Source: Streptomyces sp. NBC_01445
Lineage (GTDB): Bacteria > Actinomycetota > Actinomycetes > Streptomycetales > Streptomycetaceae
Direction: 5' to 3'
Assembly (NCBI RefSeq): GCF_035918235.1
Contig: NZ_CP109485.1
Coordinates: 5,501,001-5,565,000, forward strand
Length of the DNA stretch: 64,000 nucleotides
Translations under genes and position numbers: made by a program
The notes under the pieces: model-generated
Databases searched by the model: none
What the model saw: only the letters and a program-made list of their open reading frames with translations
Told to the model about the DNA's origin: nothing
In this document: positions 8,559 to 19,349 of the stretch, piece after piece
Layout of the letters: every line of letters begins with the position of its first letter
Position numbering within the stretch: the stretch's first letter is position 1

Positions 8559-8630
8559 AGCGGGTGACAGGAATTGCACACTGCGCCTTCCCCCTGGAAG
8601 GGGGATGTTCTACTACTGAACTACACCCGC
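8559..8630 (-). tRNA. Divergent tRNA-Gly(UCC), possibly non-proteinogenic
   Basis: The acceptor stem (GCGGGTG/CACCCGC), D-stem (GTTC/GAAC) and anticodon stem (TCCCC/GGGGA) around loop CTTCCAG are sound, so the anticodon is UCC. The rest is unusual. The D-loop is AGTAGTA, lacking the G18-G19 pair. The T-arm reads CAGTGTGCAATTCCTGT, with GTGC in place of GTTC and almost no pairing in the standard register; the best alternative is a four-pair stem with a ten-base loop. No CCA is encoded. In staphylococci, loss of GG in the D-loop together with GTGC in the T-loop marks tRNA-Gly used for peptidoglycan bridges and avoided by EF-Tu. Streptomyces also carries a glycine bridge made by a FemX-type enzyme. 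The link is inference; a degenerate pseudogene is the alternative. Confidence 0.8.
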
Positions 8631-8740
8631 AAGACTCCGTGAGGTCCGGCCTTTCGGCCTCGCCCCTCGGCGTGTTCCAGACTTTAGCTGATCAACAGGG
8701 GTGCAGCGCAAGTCGGCTGCTCTGCGGGCTGTCGGGGGTG

Positions 8741-9082
8741 TCAGTTGGCCGCCTCGAACGCCTCGTAGACCCGCTTGGGGATGCGGCCGCGTGGCGGGAC
8801 GTCCATCTTGTGCGAGCGCGCCCAGGCGCGGACGGCCGCCGGGTCGGCGGACACCGCGGTGTGCTTGAAACTCCTGACGGTCTTCCCCGACGCCGCACGG
8901 CCCGAGCCGGTCTGCTTGCGGCCGGCCTGGAGGAAGGGAGCCAGCGCCTTGCGCAGTTTCTTGGCATTGGCTGGATTCAGGTCGATCTCGTACGACTTGC
9001 CGTCGAGACCGAACACGACCGTTTCTGCGGCTTCTCCGCCGTCGATGTCGTCGGAGAGAGTGACCACGACACGCTGCGCCAC
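8741..9082 (-). CDS. lsrL: Lsr2-family nucleoid-associated protein
   Basis: A 113-residue xenogeneic-silencer type protein. The N-terminal dimerisation domain (MAQRVVVTLSDDIDGGEAAETVVFGLDGK...) is followed by a linker. The C-terminal AT-hook-like domain ends in VRAWARSHKMDVPPRGRIPK, where RGR inserts in the minor groove of AT-rich DNA. Streptomyces usually has two copies, lsr2 and a paralogue called lsrL. The position beside purS fits lsrL as I remember it, so the symbol is from synteny. It acts in the nucleoid as a bridging repressor. It is divergent from purS across a 328-bp gap. Confidence 0.92.
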   Translation of the reverse strand: MAQRVVVTLSDDIDGGEAAETVVFGLDGKSYEIDLNPANAKKLRKALAPFLQAGRKQTGSGRAASGKTVRSFKHTAVSADPAAVRAWARSHKMDVPPRGRIPKRVYEAFEAAN

Positions 9083-9410
9083 GAATATCGGTCCCTTCGT
9101 GCGACATCTGCACCTTGACGTGCGCCGATGTCGACTGTCCGGCTGTTATGGGGCAAAGCAGAGGCGAACTGCCCGCTTTCGCCATTTCCTTTTTACCCTG
9201 CATGGCATTGCATTGTGAAGACCGACTAAATCCCCCCGCGTGTCCGGAGGCAATGGGTCTCCGAAATCTTTCCCCGGATTTTCCACGGGGTCACCGGGGC
9301 TGTTGCAGTAACGTGATCCGGCTCTCGTAGCTTCCTACGGTCTACGCGAGTAGAAATTTTGTCCGGGTAGTCTGAAGGGACCTGCTCAGCACCACACACC
9401 GGGAGTGCCA
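9083..9410. other. Divergent promoter region lsrL/purS
   Basis: These 328 bases hold no gene. They are richer in A and T than the surroundings (for example around 9180-9280 and 9350-9370). A small inverted repeat CGTAG-CTTC-CTACG lies at 9326-9339, and a longer imperfect one, CTCGTAG...CTACGCGAG, lies at 9324-9350, about 60-85 bp upstream of purS. A possible purS -10 element is TAGTCT at 9368. No riboswitch was recognised. Confidence 0.5.
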
Positions 9411-9677
9411 GTGGCACGCGTCGTAGTCGACGTCATGCTCAAGCCGGAGATCCTCGACCCCCAGGGCCAGGCGGTGCAGCGTGCACTGCCGCGCCTCGGT
9501 TTCGAGGGCATCTCCGACGTACGTCAGGGAAAGCGATTCGAACTCGAGGTTGACGGGCCCGTTGACGATGCCGTCCTCGCCCGTATCCATGAGTTGGCCG
9601 ACACGTTCCTCGCCAACACCGTGATCGAGAACTTCACCGTGAAGGTGGAAGAACCCGCGGTGGGGGCAGAAAAGTGA
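9411..9677 (+). CDS. purS: FGAM synthase subunit PurS
   Basis: An 88-residue small subunit of the formylglycinamidine ribonucleotide synthase complex, which bridges PurL and PurQ. It starts [19 protein letters not shown] and contains [11 protein letters not shown], both typical of PurS. Of two nearby GTG codons I chose the one at 9411. GGGAG at 9401-9405 is then at proper spacing, whereas it would overlap the earlier codon at 9405. The stop overlaps the purQ start (GTGA), so subunit production is coupled. Confidence 0.96.
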   Translation: MARVVVDVMLKPEILDPQGQAVQRALPRLGFEGISDVRQGKRFELEVDGPVDDAVLARIHELADTFLANTVIENFTVKVEEPAVGAEK

Positions 9678-10353
9678 CCGCTCGTATTGGAGTCGTCACC
9701 TTTCCCGGATCCCTCGACGACCGGGACACGCAGCGCGCGATCCGACTCGCCGGCGCGGAACCCGTAGCCCTCTGGCACAAGGACAAGGATCTGAAGCAGG
9801 TCGACGCTGTCGTCCTGCCCGGTGGATTCTCCTACGGCGACTATCTGCGGGCGGGTGCCATCTCCCGGTTCTCGCCGGTGATGGAGAGCGTCGTCGACCA
9901 GGCCAAGGCGGGTCTTCCCGTTCTCGGTATCTGCAATGGCTTCCAGGTCCTGACCGAGGCGCATCTGCTCCCCGGCGCGATGCTCGGCAACGACCATCTG
10001 CACTTCATCTGCCGTGACCAGAAGCTGCGCGTGGAGAACACGGACACCGCCTGGACCGCCGACTACACGGCCGGCCAGGAGATCCACATCCCGCTGAAGA
10101 ACATGGACGGCCGCTACGTCGCCGACGAGCGCACGCTGGACATGCTGGAGGCGGAGGGCCGCGTCGCCTTCCGTTACGTGGGCTTCAACCCGAACGGCTC
10201 GCTCCGCGACATCGCCGGCATCACGAACGAGGCGGGCAATGTCGTCGGTCTGATGCCGCACCCGGAGCACGCCGTCGAGCCGCTCGTCGGCTCCGGTCGC
10301 ACCGACGGCCTCCCCTTCTTCACCTCGATCCTCAAGAAGCTGGTCGCCGCCTC

Positions 10354-10357
<4 letters not shown>
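9674..10357 (+). CDS. purQ: FGAM synthase glutaminase subunit PurQ
   Basis: A 227-residue class I glutamine amidotransferase that supplies ammonia to PurL for conversion of FGAR to FGAM. The nucleophile is C87 in GICNGFQ. The oxyanion glycines lie in [14 protein letters not shown], and the catalytic His/Glu pair is in [10 protein letters not shown] near the C-terminus. The GTG start overlaps the purS stop and the stop overlaps the purL ATG. This tight three-gene operon is typical of organisms with the small, multi-subunit FGAM synthase. Confidence 0.98.
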
Positions 10358-12603
<2,246 letters not shown>

Positions 12604-12620
12604 CGATCGTCCCCGTACGA

Positions 12621-12667
12621 ACGCGAAGGCCCCACCCGGCTGTAACTGCCGGGTGGGGCCTTCGCGT
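12621..12667 (+). terminator. Terminator of purSQL
   Basis: A perfect 20-bp stem (ACGCGAAGGCCCCACCCGGC and its complement) with a 7-base loop starts 17 bp after the purL stop. There is no U-tract, as is common in this genus. Confidence 0.85.
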
Positions 12668-12762
12668 TGAGAGCCCCACGGGCAGGCGTGAGGCGCCGTC
12701 CCGCACGCACCCTGCTGGTAGCTTCGATGACTCGCGGGCCGGGATCCGGGGGTGGAGGAGCG

Positions 12763-14007
12763 GTGGACGTGCCGCGCCGTGTGCGCAAATCCGTCAACGT
12801 ACTGCTGTGTCTGGTCGCCGTGGCGGGGATCGGGTGGAGCGGCCGCGAGATCTGGCAGGTCTGGCAGGGCCGGCACCAGATCGACGAGGCCTGTGCGGGG
12901 ATCGTGCCGGCCGGGCGGGTGCTCGCGCTCTCGCCTGCTGGCGGCACCCTCTCGCACCGACAGGCGGACGAGGGGACGATCGAACTCGACGCGGGCCTGC
13001 CGCAGGACTGCGAGATCTTCAGCACCGAGGCGGGCGAGAAGCACGGCACCAGCAGCGGCGAACGGTGGTTCTTCACGGGCACGGTGGGTGCGCTGCCGGA
13101 ACAGTCTGTGGTCACCGACGACCCGTTGGAAGAACTCGTGGACTTCAACGGCGACCCCACCTACCCCGTCCAGCCGCTCGGCGGCGGTGTGGCGGGCGTG
13201 GTGGGGGACACGGGGGTCATGGTCCAACTCCCCTGCCCGAAGGGACGGTCCAACGGAGTGCCGGTCACGGACCTGTGGGCGCGGGCCGAACTGATGGATC
13301 CTGGCCCGCATTTCACCGAGAAAGGCCAGCTCGGCGCGCACGACCGGCAGACGCTGGCGAAGGCCGCGGTCACCATGGCCAACCGTCTCGCCGAGCGGCT
13401 CGGCTGCGCCGAACGGCTGCCCGATCCTCCGGCGGACATCCCCGCCTTGACCGAGGGTCCGGTCCCGGCAGCGCGCGCGGACGGTACCTGCGCCTGGTAC
13501 GGGAAGGCGGGCTTCTCCCGCCGGCCGGGGCTCCCCGACCAGGTCCTCCAGAGCCGCACGGACGACAGGCTGTGGGACGAGAGCTGCGGCCTCGTCCTCA
13601 GCGGGAGCCGCGCCCGGTCGCTCTGGCTGGCCGGGACGAAGGATCACGAACACCTCATCAGCCCGAAGCGGCCGGGCCAGTACTTCGTCTCCCTCCACAC
13701 CTACGCGGGAGAGGAAGCCACAACCATCAGGCTCAGCCGCACCGACTACGACGAGCCCGCGGACGAGGCCGAACCGGGCAAGGCGGGCCGCAGCAGCGAG
13801 GAGCCGGTCTGGTGGGCCTCATCCGAGTGCGACGGGCGACCGCAGATCCACACCATGACCGTTGCCTACGGCTACGACGACCTGATGACCCCCGTCCTCG
13901 AGAAGGTCTTCCGGGCCTACGTCACCGACGTCACCGAGCGCCGCGGCTGCTCGCAGGTCAAGTTCCCCGCCGCCTCGACGTTCCACTCGGACCCCGATGC
14001 GGCCTAG
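12763..14007 (+). CDS. Uncharacterised single-pass membrane-anchored protein
   Basis: About 414 residues from the GTG at 12763, just after GGTGGAGGAG; an upstream ATG at 12727 has a poorer binding site. After basic residues (PRRVRKS) a single hydrophobic helix (VNVLLCLVAVAGIGW) anchors the protein. The rest is predicted outside the cell. It contains several cysteines (for example DEACAG, QDCEIF, LPCPKG, RLGCAE, GTCAWYG, ESCGLV, SECDG, RRGCSQ), spaced as if in disulphides of two similar halves. I recognise no enzyme family; similar proteins are annotated as hypothetical in streptomycetes. It follows the purL terminator, so it has its own promoter, and stands 48 bp before the next gene. Confidence 0.75.
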   Translation: MDVPRRVRKSVNVLLCLVAVAGIGWSGREIWQVWQGRHQIDEACAGIVPAGRVLALSPAGGTLSHRQADEGTIELDAGLPQDCEIFSTEAGEKHGTSSGERWFFTGTVGALPEQSVVTDDPLEELVDFNGDPTYPVQPLGGGVAGVVGDTGVMVQLPCPKGRSNGVPVTDLWARAELMDPGPHFTEKGQLGAHDRQTLAKAAVTMANRLAERLGCAERLPDPPADIPALTEGPVPAARADGTCAWYGKAGFSRRPGLPDQVLQSRTDDRLWDESCGLVLSGSRARSLWLAGTKDHEHLISPKRPGQYFVSLHTYAGEEATTIRLSRTDYDEPADEAEPGKAGRSSEEPVWWASSECDGRPQIHTMTVAYGYDDLMTPVLEKVFRAYVTDVTERRGCSQVKFPAASTFHSDPDAA

Positions 14008-14055
14008 GCCCACGTTCGCGAAGAACGCATGCCGGTCGCGGCATAGGCTCCCCCC

Positions 14056-14850
14056 ATGCCACCGGCCAAGAAGCGCGCCCGCTCCTATGACTCCGCCAAG
14101 ACCCGGACGGCGGTGCTCGCACAGTTCGCCCTCGTACGGGATGCAGTGGCGAGCCTCACGCCCGAGCAGCTCAGCGCCCCGACCCGGCTCGATGACTGGA
14201 CCGTGCGGGAGCTGGCGGCGCACTTCACGATGGCGGTCGGCGCGGTGGTCAGGGGGCTGGAGATGCCCGAGCCGGCCAAGCATGAACTCCCGCTCCTGGA
14301 CTGGCCGTCGGGGACCGCTACCGAGTCCGCCGCCATCGCCGACGGCACCCGGGAGCTCGCCGCGAGCGCCACACCCGAGGAACTCTTCGCGCGTACCACG
14401 GCCCGTATCGAGAAGTCCCTGGCCGAGGCCCCCGGCACCCGCCTGATCCCCACGCGGTTCGGCGCCATGACTCTCGCCGACTTCCTCGTCACCCGTACCG
14501 TCGAACTCGTCGTCCACACCGACGACCTGAACGACGCGCTGCCCGGACTCGATGTCCCCTACGACCGTCAGGCGCTCGCCGCCTGTACGAGGCTGCTCGC
14601 CGACGCCCTCGCCGTGAAGGCGCCCGGCGCGTCGACCGAGGTGCGGATCCCGCCGTTCGCCGTCGTCCAGTGCGTCGAGGGCCCCCGCCACACCCGCGGC
14701 ACCCCGCCGAACGTCGTCGAGACGGACCCGCTCACCTGGATCCGCCTCGCCACCGGACGCGTCGAGTGGCGCGCCGCCCTGGACGACGCGAAGGTCAGCG
14801 CGAGCGGCGAGCGGGCCGATCTCAGCAAGCTGCTGCCCCTCATGAGCTGA
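14056..14850 (+). CDS. Maleylpyruvate isomerase-like mycothiol-dependent protein
   Basis: A 264-residue protein with an N-terminal DinB/MDMPI-type helical bundle. Its signature is DDWTVRELAAHF, where the histidine would be one metal ligand, and TVELVVHTDDL, which supplies another His/Asp pair. The C-terminal part (after about residue 185) resembles the sterol-carrier-like domain that completes this family. Family members use mycothiol, or bind metal and a thiol cofactor, to isomerise or conjugate small molecules. No maleylpyruvate pathway is nearby, so the substrate is unknown. It probably acts in the cytoplasm. The start ATG at 14056 is the first in frame. Confidence 0.8.
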   Translation: MPPAKKRARSYDSAKTRTAVLAQFALVRDAVASLTPEQLSAPTRLDDWTVRELAAHFTMAVGAVVRGLEMPEPAKHELPLLDWPSGTATESAAIADGTRELAASATPEELFARTTARIEKSLAEAPGTRLIPTRFGAMTLADFLVTRTVELVVHTDDLNDALPGLDVPYDRQALAACTRLLADALAVKAPGASTEVRIPPFAVVQCVEGPRHTRGTPPNVVETDPLTWIRLATGRVEWRAALDDAKVSASGERADLSKLLPLMS

Positions 14851-14902
14851 CCCGATGGCGGATCGGGGGAACCGATCCGACCGTCCCGCCCGTCCAACCG
14901 CC

Positions 14903-15703
14903 ATGCACAAGCAATCCCGGAACCTCACCGTCCTGGCCGCGCTCCTGCCCCTCGCGGCCGTCGCAGCGTGCGGATCACAGACCGTGTCCGTCGGGGGTAC
15001 GCCCGTCACCGGGGTCCGCTGGAACGTCGAGAGCGTCACCGTCGACGGCGCCACGACACAGGCCCCCGGGAGCACCTACGTGGAGTTCCCCTCGGCGGAC
15101 CGGGCGCGCGGCAACAACGGCTGTAACCGCTTCGACGCGGAGGCCGAGATCGACGGCGACACGATCCGTATCGGCAGGAGCACCGTGACGATGTCGATGT
15201 GCATGGACAAGAAGCAGCGGGACTTCGAGAAGACCTTCAGCCGCGCCATCGCCGGCAGCAACACGGCCAGGACCGACGGTGACCACCTCACCCTCACCAC
15301 CGACGACGGCGACACGATCGCCCTGGTCAAGGACCGTCCGGCCCCGCTGACCGGCACCGAGTGGACCGTCACGAGCCTGCTCTCCGACGACGTCGCGATC
15401 TCACTGCCCAAGGAGGTCGCGGGCCACGCCAAGATGACCTTCGAGAAGGACGGCCAGGACGGCACCGCCACCGGAAACCTCGGCTGCAACCGCTTCCGCG
15501 CGAAGGCCGAGTTCCGCGACGGCCACCTCACGCTCCGCAGGCCCGTCACCACCCGCATGCTCTGCCAGGGCCCGCGCATGGACACCGAACGCGCCCTCCT
15601 GAAGCTCTTCGCCCAGAAACTGTCGTACGAGGTCCGGGGCCGCACCCTCACGCTAACGGCCCCCGACGGAACCGGCGCCGCGGCGGGAGCGGGCCGGGAC
15701 TGA
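14903..15703 (+). CDS. META-domain lipoprotein (HslJ-like)
   Basis: About 266 residues from the ATG at 14903 (MHKQSRNLTVLAALLPLAAV...). The signal peptide ends in a lipobox-like AVAAC, with the lipidated cysteine followed by GSQ. Two META/HslJ domains follow. Each has a typical WxVxS opening and an NNGCNRFDAEAEI or NLGCNRFRAKAEF motif, plus a later MSMCMDK or TRMLCQG cysteine that may pair with the first. The domain occurs in surface proteins linked to heat-shock or antibiotic tolerance in other bacteria; the molecular role is unknown. The protein would sit on the outer face of the membrane. Confidence 0.85.
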   Translation: MHKQSRNLTVLAALLPLAAVAACGSQTVSVGGTPVTGVRWNVESVTVDGATTQAPGSTYVEFPSADRARGNNGCNRFDAEAEIDGDTIRIGRSTVTMSMCMDKKQRDFEKTFSRAIAGSNTARTDGDHLTLTTDDGDTIALVKDRPAPLTGTEWTVTSLLSDDVAISLPKEVAGHAKMTFEKDGQDGTATGNLGCNRFRAKAEFRDGHLTLRRPVTTRMLCQGPRMDTERALLKLFAQKLSYEVRGRTLTLTAPDGTGAAAGAGRD

Positions 15704-16041
15704 CCGGACAGCGCCCGCACCCCGCACCCCGCACCCGCCTCCGCAGCGAATTCCGTCACACTCGCCACCGCCCACGCGCCCGGCGCCGCCCCCACTGGCG
15801 CCCACCGCCCTGCACCCGCCGCCGGCGCCGCACCCGAGCCCGCCCAGCCATGCCCGTAGCACACGAAGAACCAGGTCAGCATCATGATCGCGCCGAATGG
15901 CCGGGACAGGCGGAAGGGGGTGGGCGGAGGCCGGCGCACCCCCGGACGGAGGCTTCACGGGCGGGCGCCACCGGCTCGACCAGGCGCGGGATCACGTTCG
16001 TCAATTCGGACCAGTGGTCGATCTCGCCTACACTCGGAGGC
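15704..16041. other. Non-coding gap upstream of purF
   Basis: No supported gene. A run of short tandem CGCACCC-like units lies at about 15715-15745. An open frame exists on the minus strand, but it runs on through the META gene as an antisense shadow. The last 40 bases contain the proposed purF promoter. Confidence 0.4.
16005..16034 (+). promoter_or_regulatory. Candidate purF promoter
   Basis: TTCGGA at 16005, an 18-base spacer and TACACT at 16029-16034. The GTG of purF starts only 8 bases past the -10 element, so transcription could begin at or next to the start codon (a leaderless mRNA). Confidence 0.4.
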
Positions 16042-17568
16042 GTGCCACGTGGTGACGGTCGACTCAATCATGATCTGCTCCCCGGCGAGAAAGGCCCCCA
16101 GGACGCTTGTGGCGTCTTCGGTGTCTGGGCTCCCGGTGAAGAGGTCGCCAAGCTGACTTACTTCGGGCTCTACGCCCTCCAGCATCGAGGTCAGGAATCC
16201 GCGGGAATCGCGGTGAGCAATGGCTCCCAGATTCTCGTCTTCAAGGACATGGGCCTCGTGTCCCAGGTCTTCGACGAGACCTCTCTCAGCTCTCTCCAAG
16301 GTCATATCGCGGTCGGTCACGCCCGCTACTCGACCACCGGTGCCTCCGTGTGGGAGAACGCCCAGCCGACGTTCCGTGCCACCGCGCACGGCTCGATCGC
16401 GCTCGGCCACAACGGCAACCTGGTCAACACGGCGCAGCTCGCCGAGATGGTCGCGGCCCTCCCCAAGGAGAACGGCCGCAACACCCAGCTCGCGGCGACC
16501 AATGACACCGACCTCGTCACCGCGCTCCTCGCGGGCCAGGTCGACGACGACGGCAAGCCGCTGACCATCGAAGAAGCCGCCGCCAAGATCCTTCCGGATG
16601 TTCAGGGCGCCTTCTCCCTCGTCTTCATGGACGAGCACACCCTCTACGCGGCCCGCGACCCGCAGGGCATCCGCCCGCTGGTCCTCGGCCGGCTCGAGCG
16701 CGGCTGGGTCGTCGCCTCCGAGTCCGCCGCCCTCGACATCTGCGGCGCCAGCTACGTGCGCGAGATCGAGCCGGGCGAGTTCGTCGCCATCGACGAGAAC
16801 GGCCTGCGCACCTCCCGATTCGCAGAAGCGAAGCCCAAGGGCTGTGTCTTCGAGTACGTGTACCTGGCCCGCCCCGACACCGACATCGCCGGGCGGAACG
16901 TGTACCTCTCCCGCGTGGAGATGGGCCGCAAACTCGCCAAGGAAGCACCGGTCGAGGCCGACCTGGTCATAGCGACGCCGGAATCGGGCACTCCCGCCGC
17001 GATCGGTTACGCGGAGGCCTCCGGCATTCCGTTCGGCGCTGGACTGGTCAAGAACGCGTACGTCGGCCGGACCTTCATCCAGCCCTCGCAGACCATCCGG
17101 CAGCTCGGTATCCGGCTGAAGCTCAACCCGCTCAAGGAAGTCATCAAGGGCAAGCGCCTGGTCGTCGTCGACGACTCGATCGTGCGCGGCAACACCCAGC
17201 GCGCCCTGGTCCGCATGCTCCGCGAAGCGGGCGCGGCCGAGATCCACATCCGGATCTCCTCTCCCCCTGTGAAGTGGCCGTGCTTCTTCGGCATCGACTT
17301 CGCGACGCGCGCCGAGCTGATCGCCAACGGCATGTCGATCGACGAGATCGGCAAGTCCCTGGGCGCCGACTCCCTCTCCTACATCTCCATCGACGGCATG
17401 ATCGAGGCCACGACCATCGACAAGCCGAACCTCTGCCGCGCCTGCTTCGACGGCGAGTACCCGATGGACCTTCCCGACCCCGAGCTGCTCGGCAAGCAGC
17501 TCCTGGAGACCGAGCTCGCGGCAGGCCCGGCGAACACCGCCGCCACCGACGCCCTCCGTCGCCCGTAA
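16042..17568 (+). CDS. purF: Amidophosphoribosyltransferase
   Basis: PurF makes phosphoribosylamine from PRPP and glutamine, the committed step of purine synthesis. The 508-residue protein starts at GTG 16042 (MPRGDGRLNHDLLPGE...). A short propeptide is removed to expose C23 in DACGVFG as the catalytic N-terminal nucleophile. The N-terminal glutaminase domain carries YALQHRGQESAG and HNGNLVN. The C-terminal PRTase domain carries the PRPP loop VVVDDSIVRGNT near residue 374-385. C-terminal cysteines (in SPPVKWPCFFG and NLCRACFDGEYP) fit the iron-sulphur-containing, Bacillus-type enzyme. A Shine-Dalgarno at normal spacing is missing. purM follows after 34 bp. Confidence 0.97.
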   Translation: MPRGDGRLNHDLLPGEKGPQDACGVFGVWAPGEEVAKLTYFGLYALQHRGQESAGIAVSNGSQILVFKDMGLVSQVFDETSLSSLQGHIAVGHARYSTTGASVWENAQPTFRATAHGSIALGHNGNLVNTAQLAEMVAALPKENGRNTQLAATNDTDLVTALLAGQVDDDGKPLTIEEAAAKILPDVQGAFSLVFMDEHTLYAARDPQGIRPLVLGRLERGWVVASESAALDICGASYVREIEPGEFVAIDENGLRTSRFAEAKPKGCVFEYVYLARPDTDIAGRNVYLSRVEMGRKLAKEAPVEADLVIATPESGTPAAIGYAEASGIPFGAGLVKNAYVGRTFIQPSQTIRQLGIRLKLNPLKEVIKGKRLVVVDDSIVRGNTQRALVRMLREAGAAEIHIRISSPPVKWPCFFGIDFATRAELIANGMSIDEIGKSLGADSLSYISIDGMIEATTIDKPNLCRACFDGEYPMDLPDPELLGKQLLETELAAGPANTAATDALRRP

Positions 17569-17602
17569 GACCCCCGTCGTACGACACGAAAGTTCTCAAG
17601 CC

Positions 17603-18676
17603 ATGTCTGAGACACCTGGTGCCAGCTATGCGTCCGCGGGCGTCGACATCGAAGCGGGCGACCGCGCCGTCGAACTGATGAAGGAGTGGGTGAAGAAGAC
17701 GCAGCGCCCCGAGGTCGCCGGCCTCGGCGGTCTCGGCGGATTCGCCGGCCTCTTCGACGCCTCCGCCTTCAAGCGTTACGAGCGTCCGCTGCTCGCCTCC
17801 GCCACGGACGGAGTCGGCACGAAGGTCGACATCGCCCGCCGCCTCGGCGTGTACGACACCATCGGTCACGACCTCGTCGCGATGGTCATGGACGACATCG
17901 TGGTGTGCGGCGCCGAGCCGCTGTTCATGACCGACTACATCTGCGTCGGCAAGGTGCACCCCGAGCGTGTCGCCGCGATCGTGAAGGGCATCGCCGAGGG
18001 CTGTGTCCTCGCCGGCTGCTCCCTCGTCGGCGGCGAGACCGCGGAGCACCCGGGCCTGCTCGGCGCGGACGACTTCGATGTCGCGGGCGCCGGCACCGGC
18101 GTCGTGGAGGCCGACCGGCTGCTCGGCCCGGATCGTATCCGTACGGGTGACGCGGTGATCGCCATGGCGTCCTCCGGCCTTCACTCGAACGGGTACTCGC
18201 TGGTCCGCCACGTCCTCTTCGACCGCGCGAACCTGAAGCTCGACCAGCACATCGAGGAGCTCGGCCGCACGCTTGGCGAGGAGCTTCTGGAGCCCACCAA
18301 GATCTACTCGCTGGACTGCCTGGCGCTGACCCGCACCACGGACGTCCACGCGTACAGCCACATCACGGGCGGCGGCCTCGCGGCCAACCTGGCCCGGGTC
18401 ATCCCGGACGGCCTGCACGCCACCGTGGACCGCTCCACGTGGGCGCCCGGCGCGATCTTCGACCTCGTCGGCAAGGCCGGCGCGGTCGAGCGCCTGGAGC
18501 TCGAGAAGACGCTGAACATGGGCGTCGGCATGATGGCGATCGTCCCCCAGGACGCGGTGGACTCGGCGCTCGCGACGCTCGCCGACCGCGGCGTGGACTC
18601 GTGGGTCGCCGGTGAGATCACCGAGCGCGGCGAGCACAGCACGGGCGCGGCGCTCACGGGTGACTACAGCAAGTAA
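17603..18676 (+). CDS. purM: AIR synthetase (phosphoribosylformylglycinamidine cyclo-ligase)
   Basis: PurM closes the imidazole ring of FGAM with ATP to give AIR. The 357-residue protein shows the family hallmarks: YASAGVDIEAGDRAV at the N-terminus, LLASATDGVGTKV (substrate and metal binding), GGETAEHPG and HITGGGLAANL. It follows purF by 34 bp and is presumably co-transcribed with it. A hairpin lies 20 bp downstream and separates it from a convergent DUF3073 gene. Confidence 0.98.
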   Translation: MSETPGASYASAGVDIEAGDRAVELMKEWVKKTQRPEVAGLGGLGGFAGLFDASAFKRYERPLLASATDGVGTKVDIARRLGVYDTIGHDLVAMVMDDIVVCGAEPLFMTDYICVGKVHPERVAAIVKGIAEGCVLAGCSLVGGETAEHPGLLGADDFDVAGAGTGVVEADRLLGPDRIRTGDAVIAMASSGLHSNGYSLVRHVLFDRANLKLDQHIEELGRTLGEELLEPTKIYSLDCLALTRTTDVHAYSHITGGGLAANLARVIPDGLHATVDRSTWAPGAIFDLVGKAGAVERLELEKTLNMGVGMMAIVPQDAVDSALATLADRGVDSWVAGEITERGEHSTGAALTGDYSK

Positions 18677-18696
18677 GGCCCGCAGGGCAGCACAAA

Positions 18697-18731
18697 ACCC
18701 GGTCCGGCGGTGTGACCACCCCGGACCGGGT
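18697..18731. terminator. Hairpin between purM and DUF3073 gene
   Basis: An 11-bp stem (ACCCGGTCCGG and complement) with a 13-base loop lies between two convergent genes and could serve both. Confidence 0.7.
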
Positions 18732-18802
18732 GAAGTGCAGTTGCTACGAAAACGAGAACTGCGAAGAACTACTGCTGGACTGCAGACTGCAGGACTGCGA
18801 GG

Positions 18803-19060
18803 TCAAGCGCCGCGGCGCTGCGACGAGGGACCGGACTCATCTGAGTCCTCGTCATCCTCGTCGTCGTTATACAGATCCGCGTACTGGGCGTACGGGTCGT
18901 CTTCCTCGTCGTCGTCCTCGAACGGCTCGCCATTCGGCGGCTGATTCGAGGTCGAAGCGCCCAGCTCATTGGCCAGACGCGACAGGTCAGTCCCGCCGCT
19001 GCTGTACTTCAGCTGGCGGGCGACCTTCGTCTGCTTGGCCTTTGCCCGGCCGCGCCCCAT
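18803..19060 (-). CDS. DUF3073 family protein
   Basis: A small protein of 85 residues from the ATG at 19060. It has a basic N-terminus (MGRGRAKAKQTKVARQLKY) and the conserved GTDLSRLANELG segment. The highly acidic tail is rich in D and E (DDDEEDD, DDEDDEDSDES). This is the actinobacterial DUF3073 pattern. The basic head and acidic tail suggest a nucleic-acid or protein interaction partner, but no function is established. A longer open frame upstream is rejected because the DUF starts exactly at MGRGRAK. It is convergent to purM. Confidence 0.88.
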   Translation of the reverse strand: MGRGRAKAKQTKVARQLKYSSGGTDLSRLANELGASTSNQPPNGEPFEDDDEEDDPYAQYADLYNDDEDDEDSDESGPSSQRRGA

Positions 19061-19349
19061 GGCTCGACCCCCTCGGTGACGGGGCTCGACGGCCCCAGAG
19101 TCTTGACACGCGTTCATGATCTCGAACGGGCTCTCCGCAGAGAGACCCGTCCTTAGGGCTTCCACGGTACCTGCTCCCGCGGCCATACGGTACGTCGCCC
19201 GCAGGACGCGCCTGGGCGCAGGACCAGCAAGGTGCCCTGTCCTCGCTGGTCAGCTGCGATTTTAACCTCTTCTTGGCGGGCGACCCGCCGACGGGCGTGA
19301 GTCTTGTCTCCCGCATCCGCCGCCGGGCCGCTCCCGGGCACCCCGAACG

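Noticed and set aside
15653..15958. Minus-strand ORF in the gap before purF
   Set aside because: It continues as antisense frames over the META-domain gene, with alanine/glycine-rich low-complexity sequence and no binding site.
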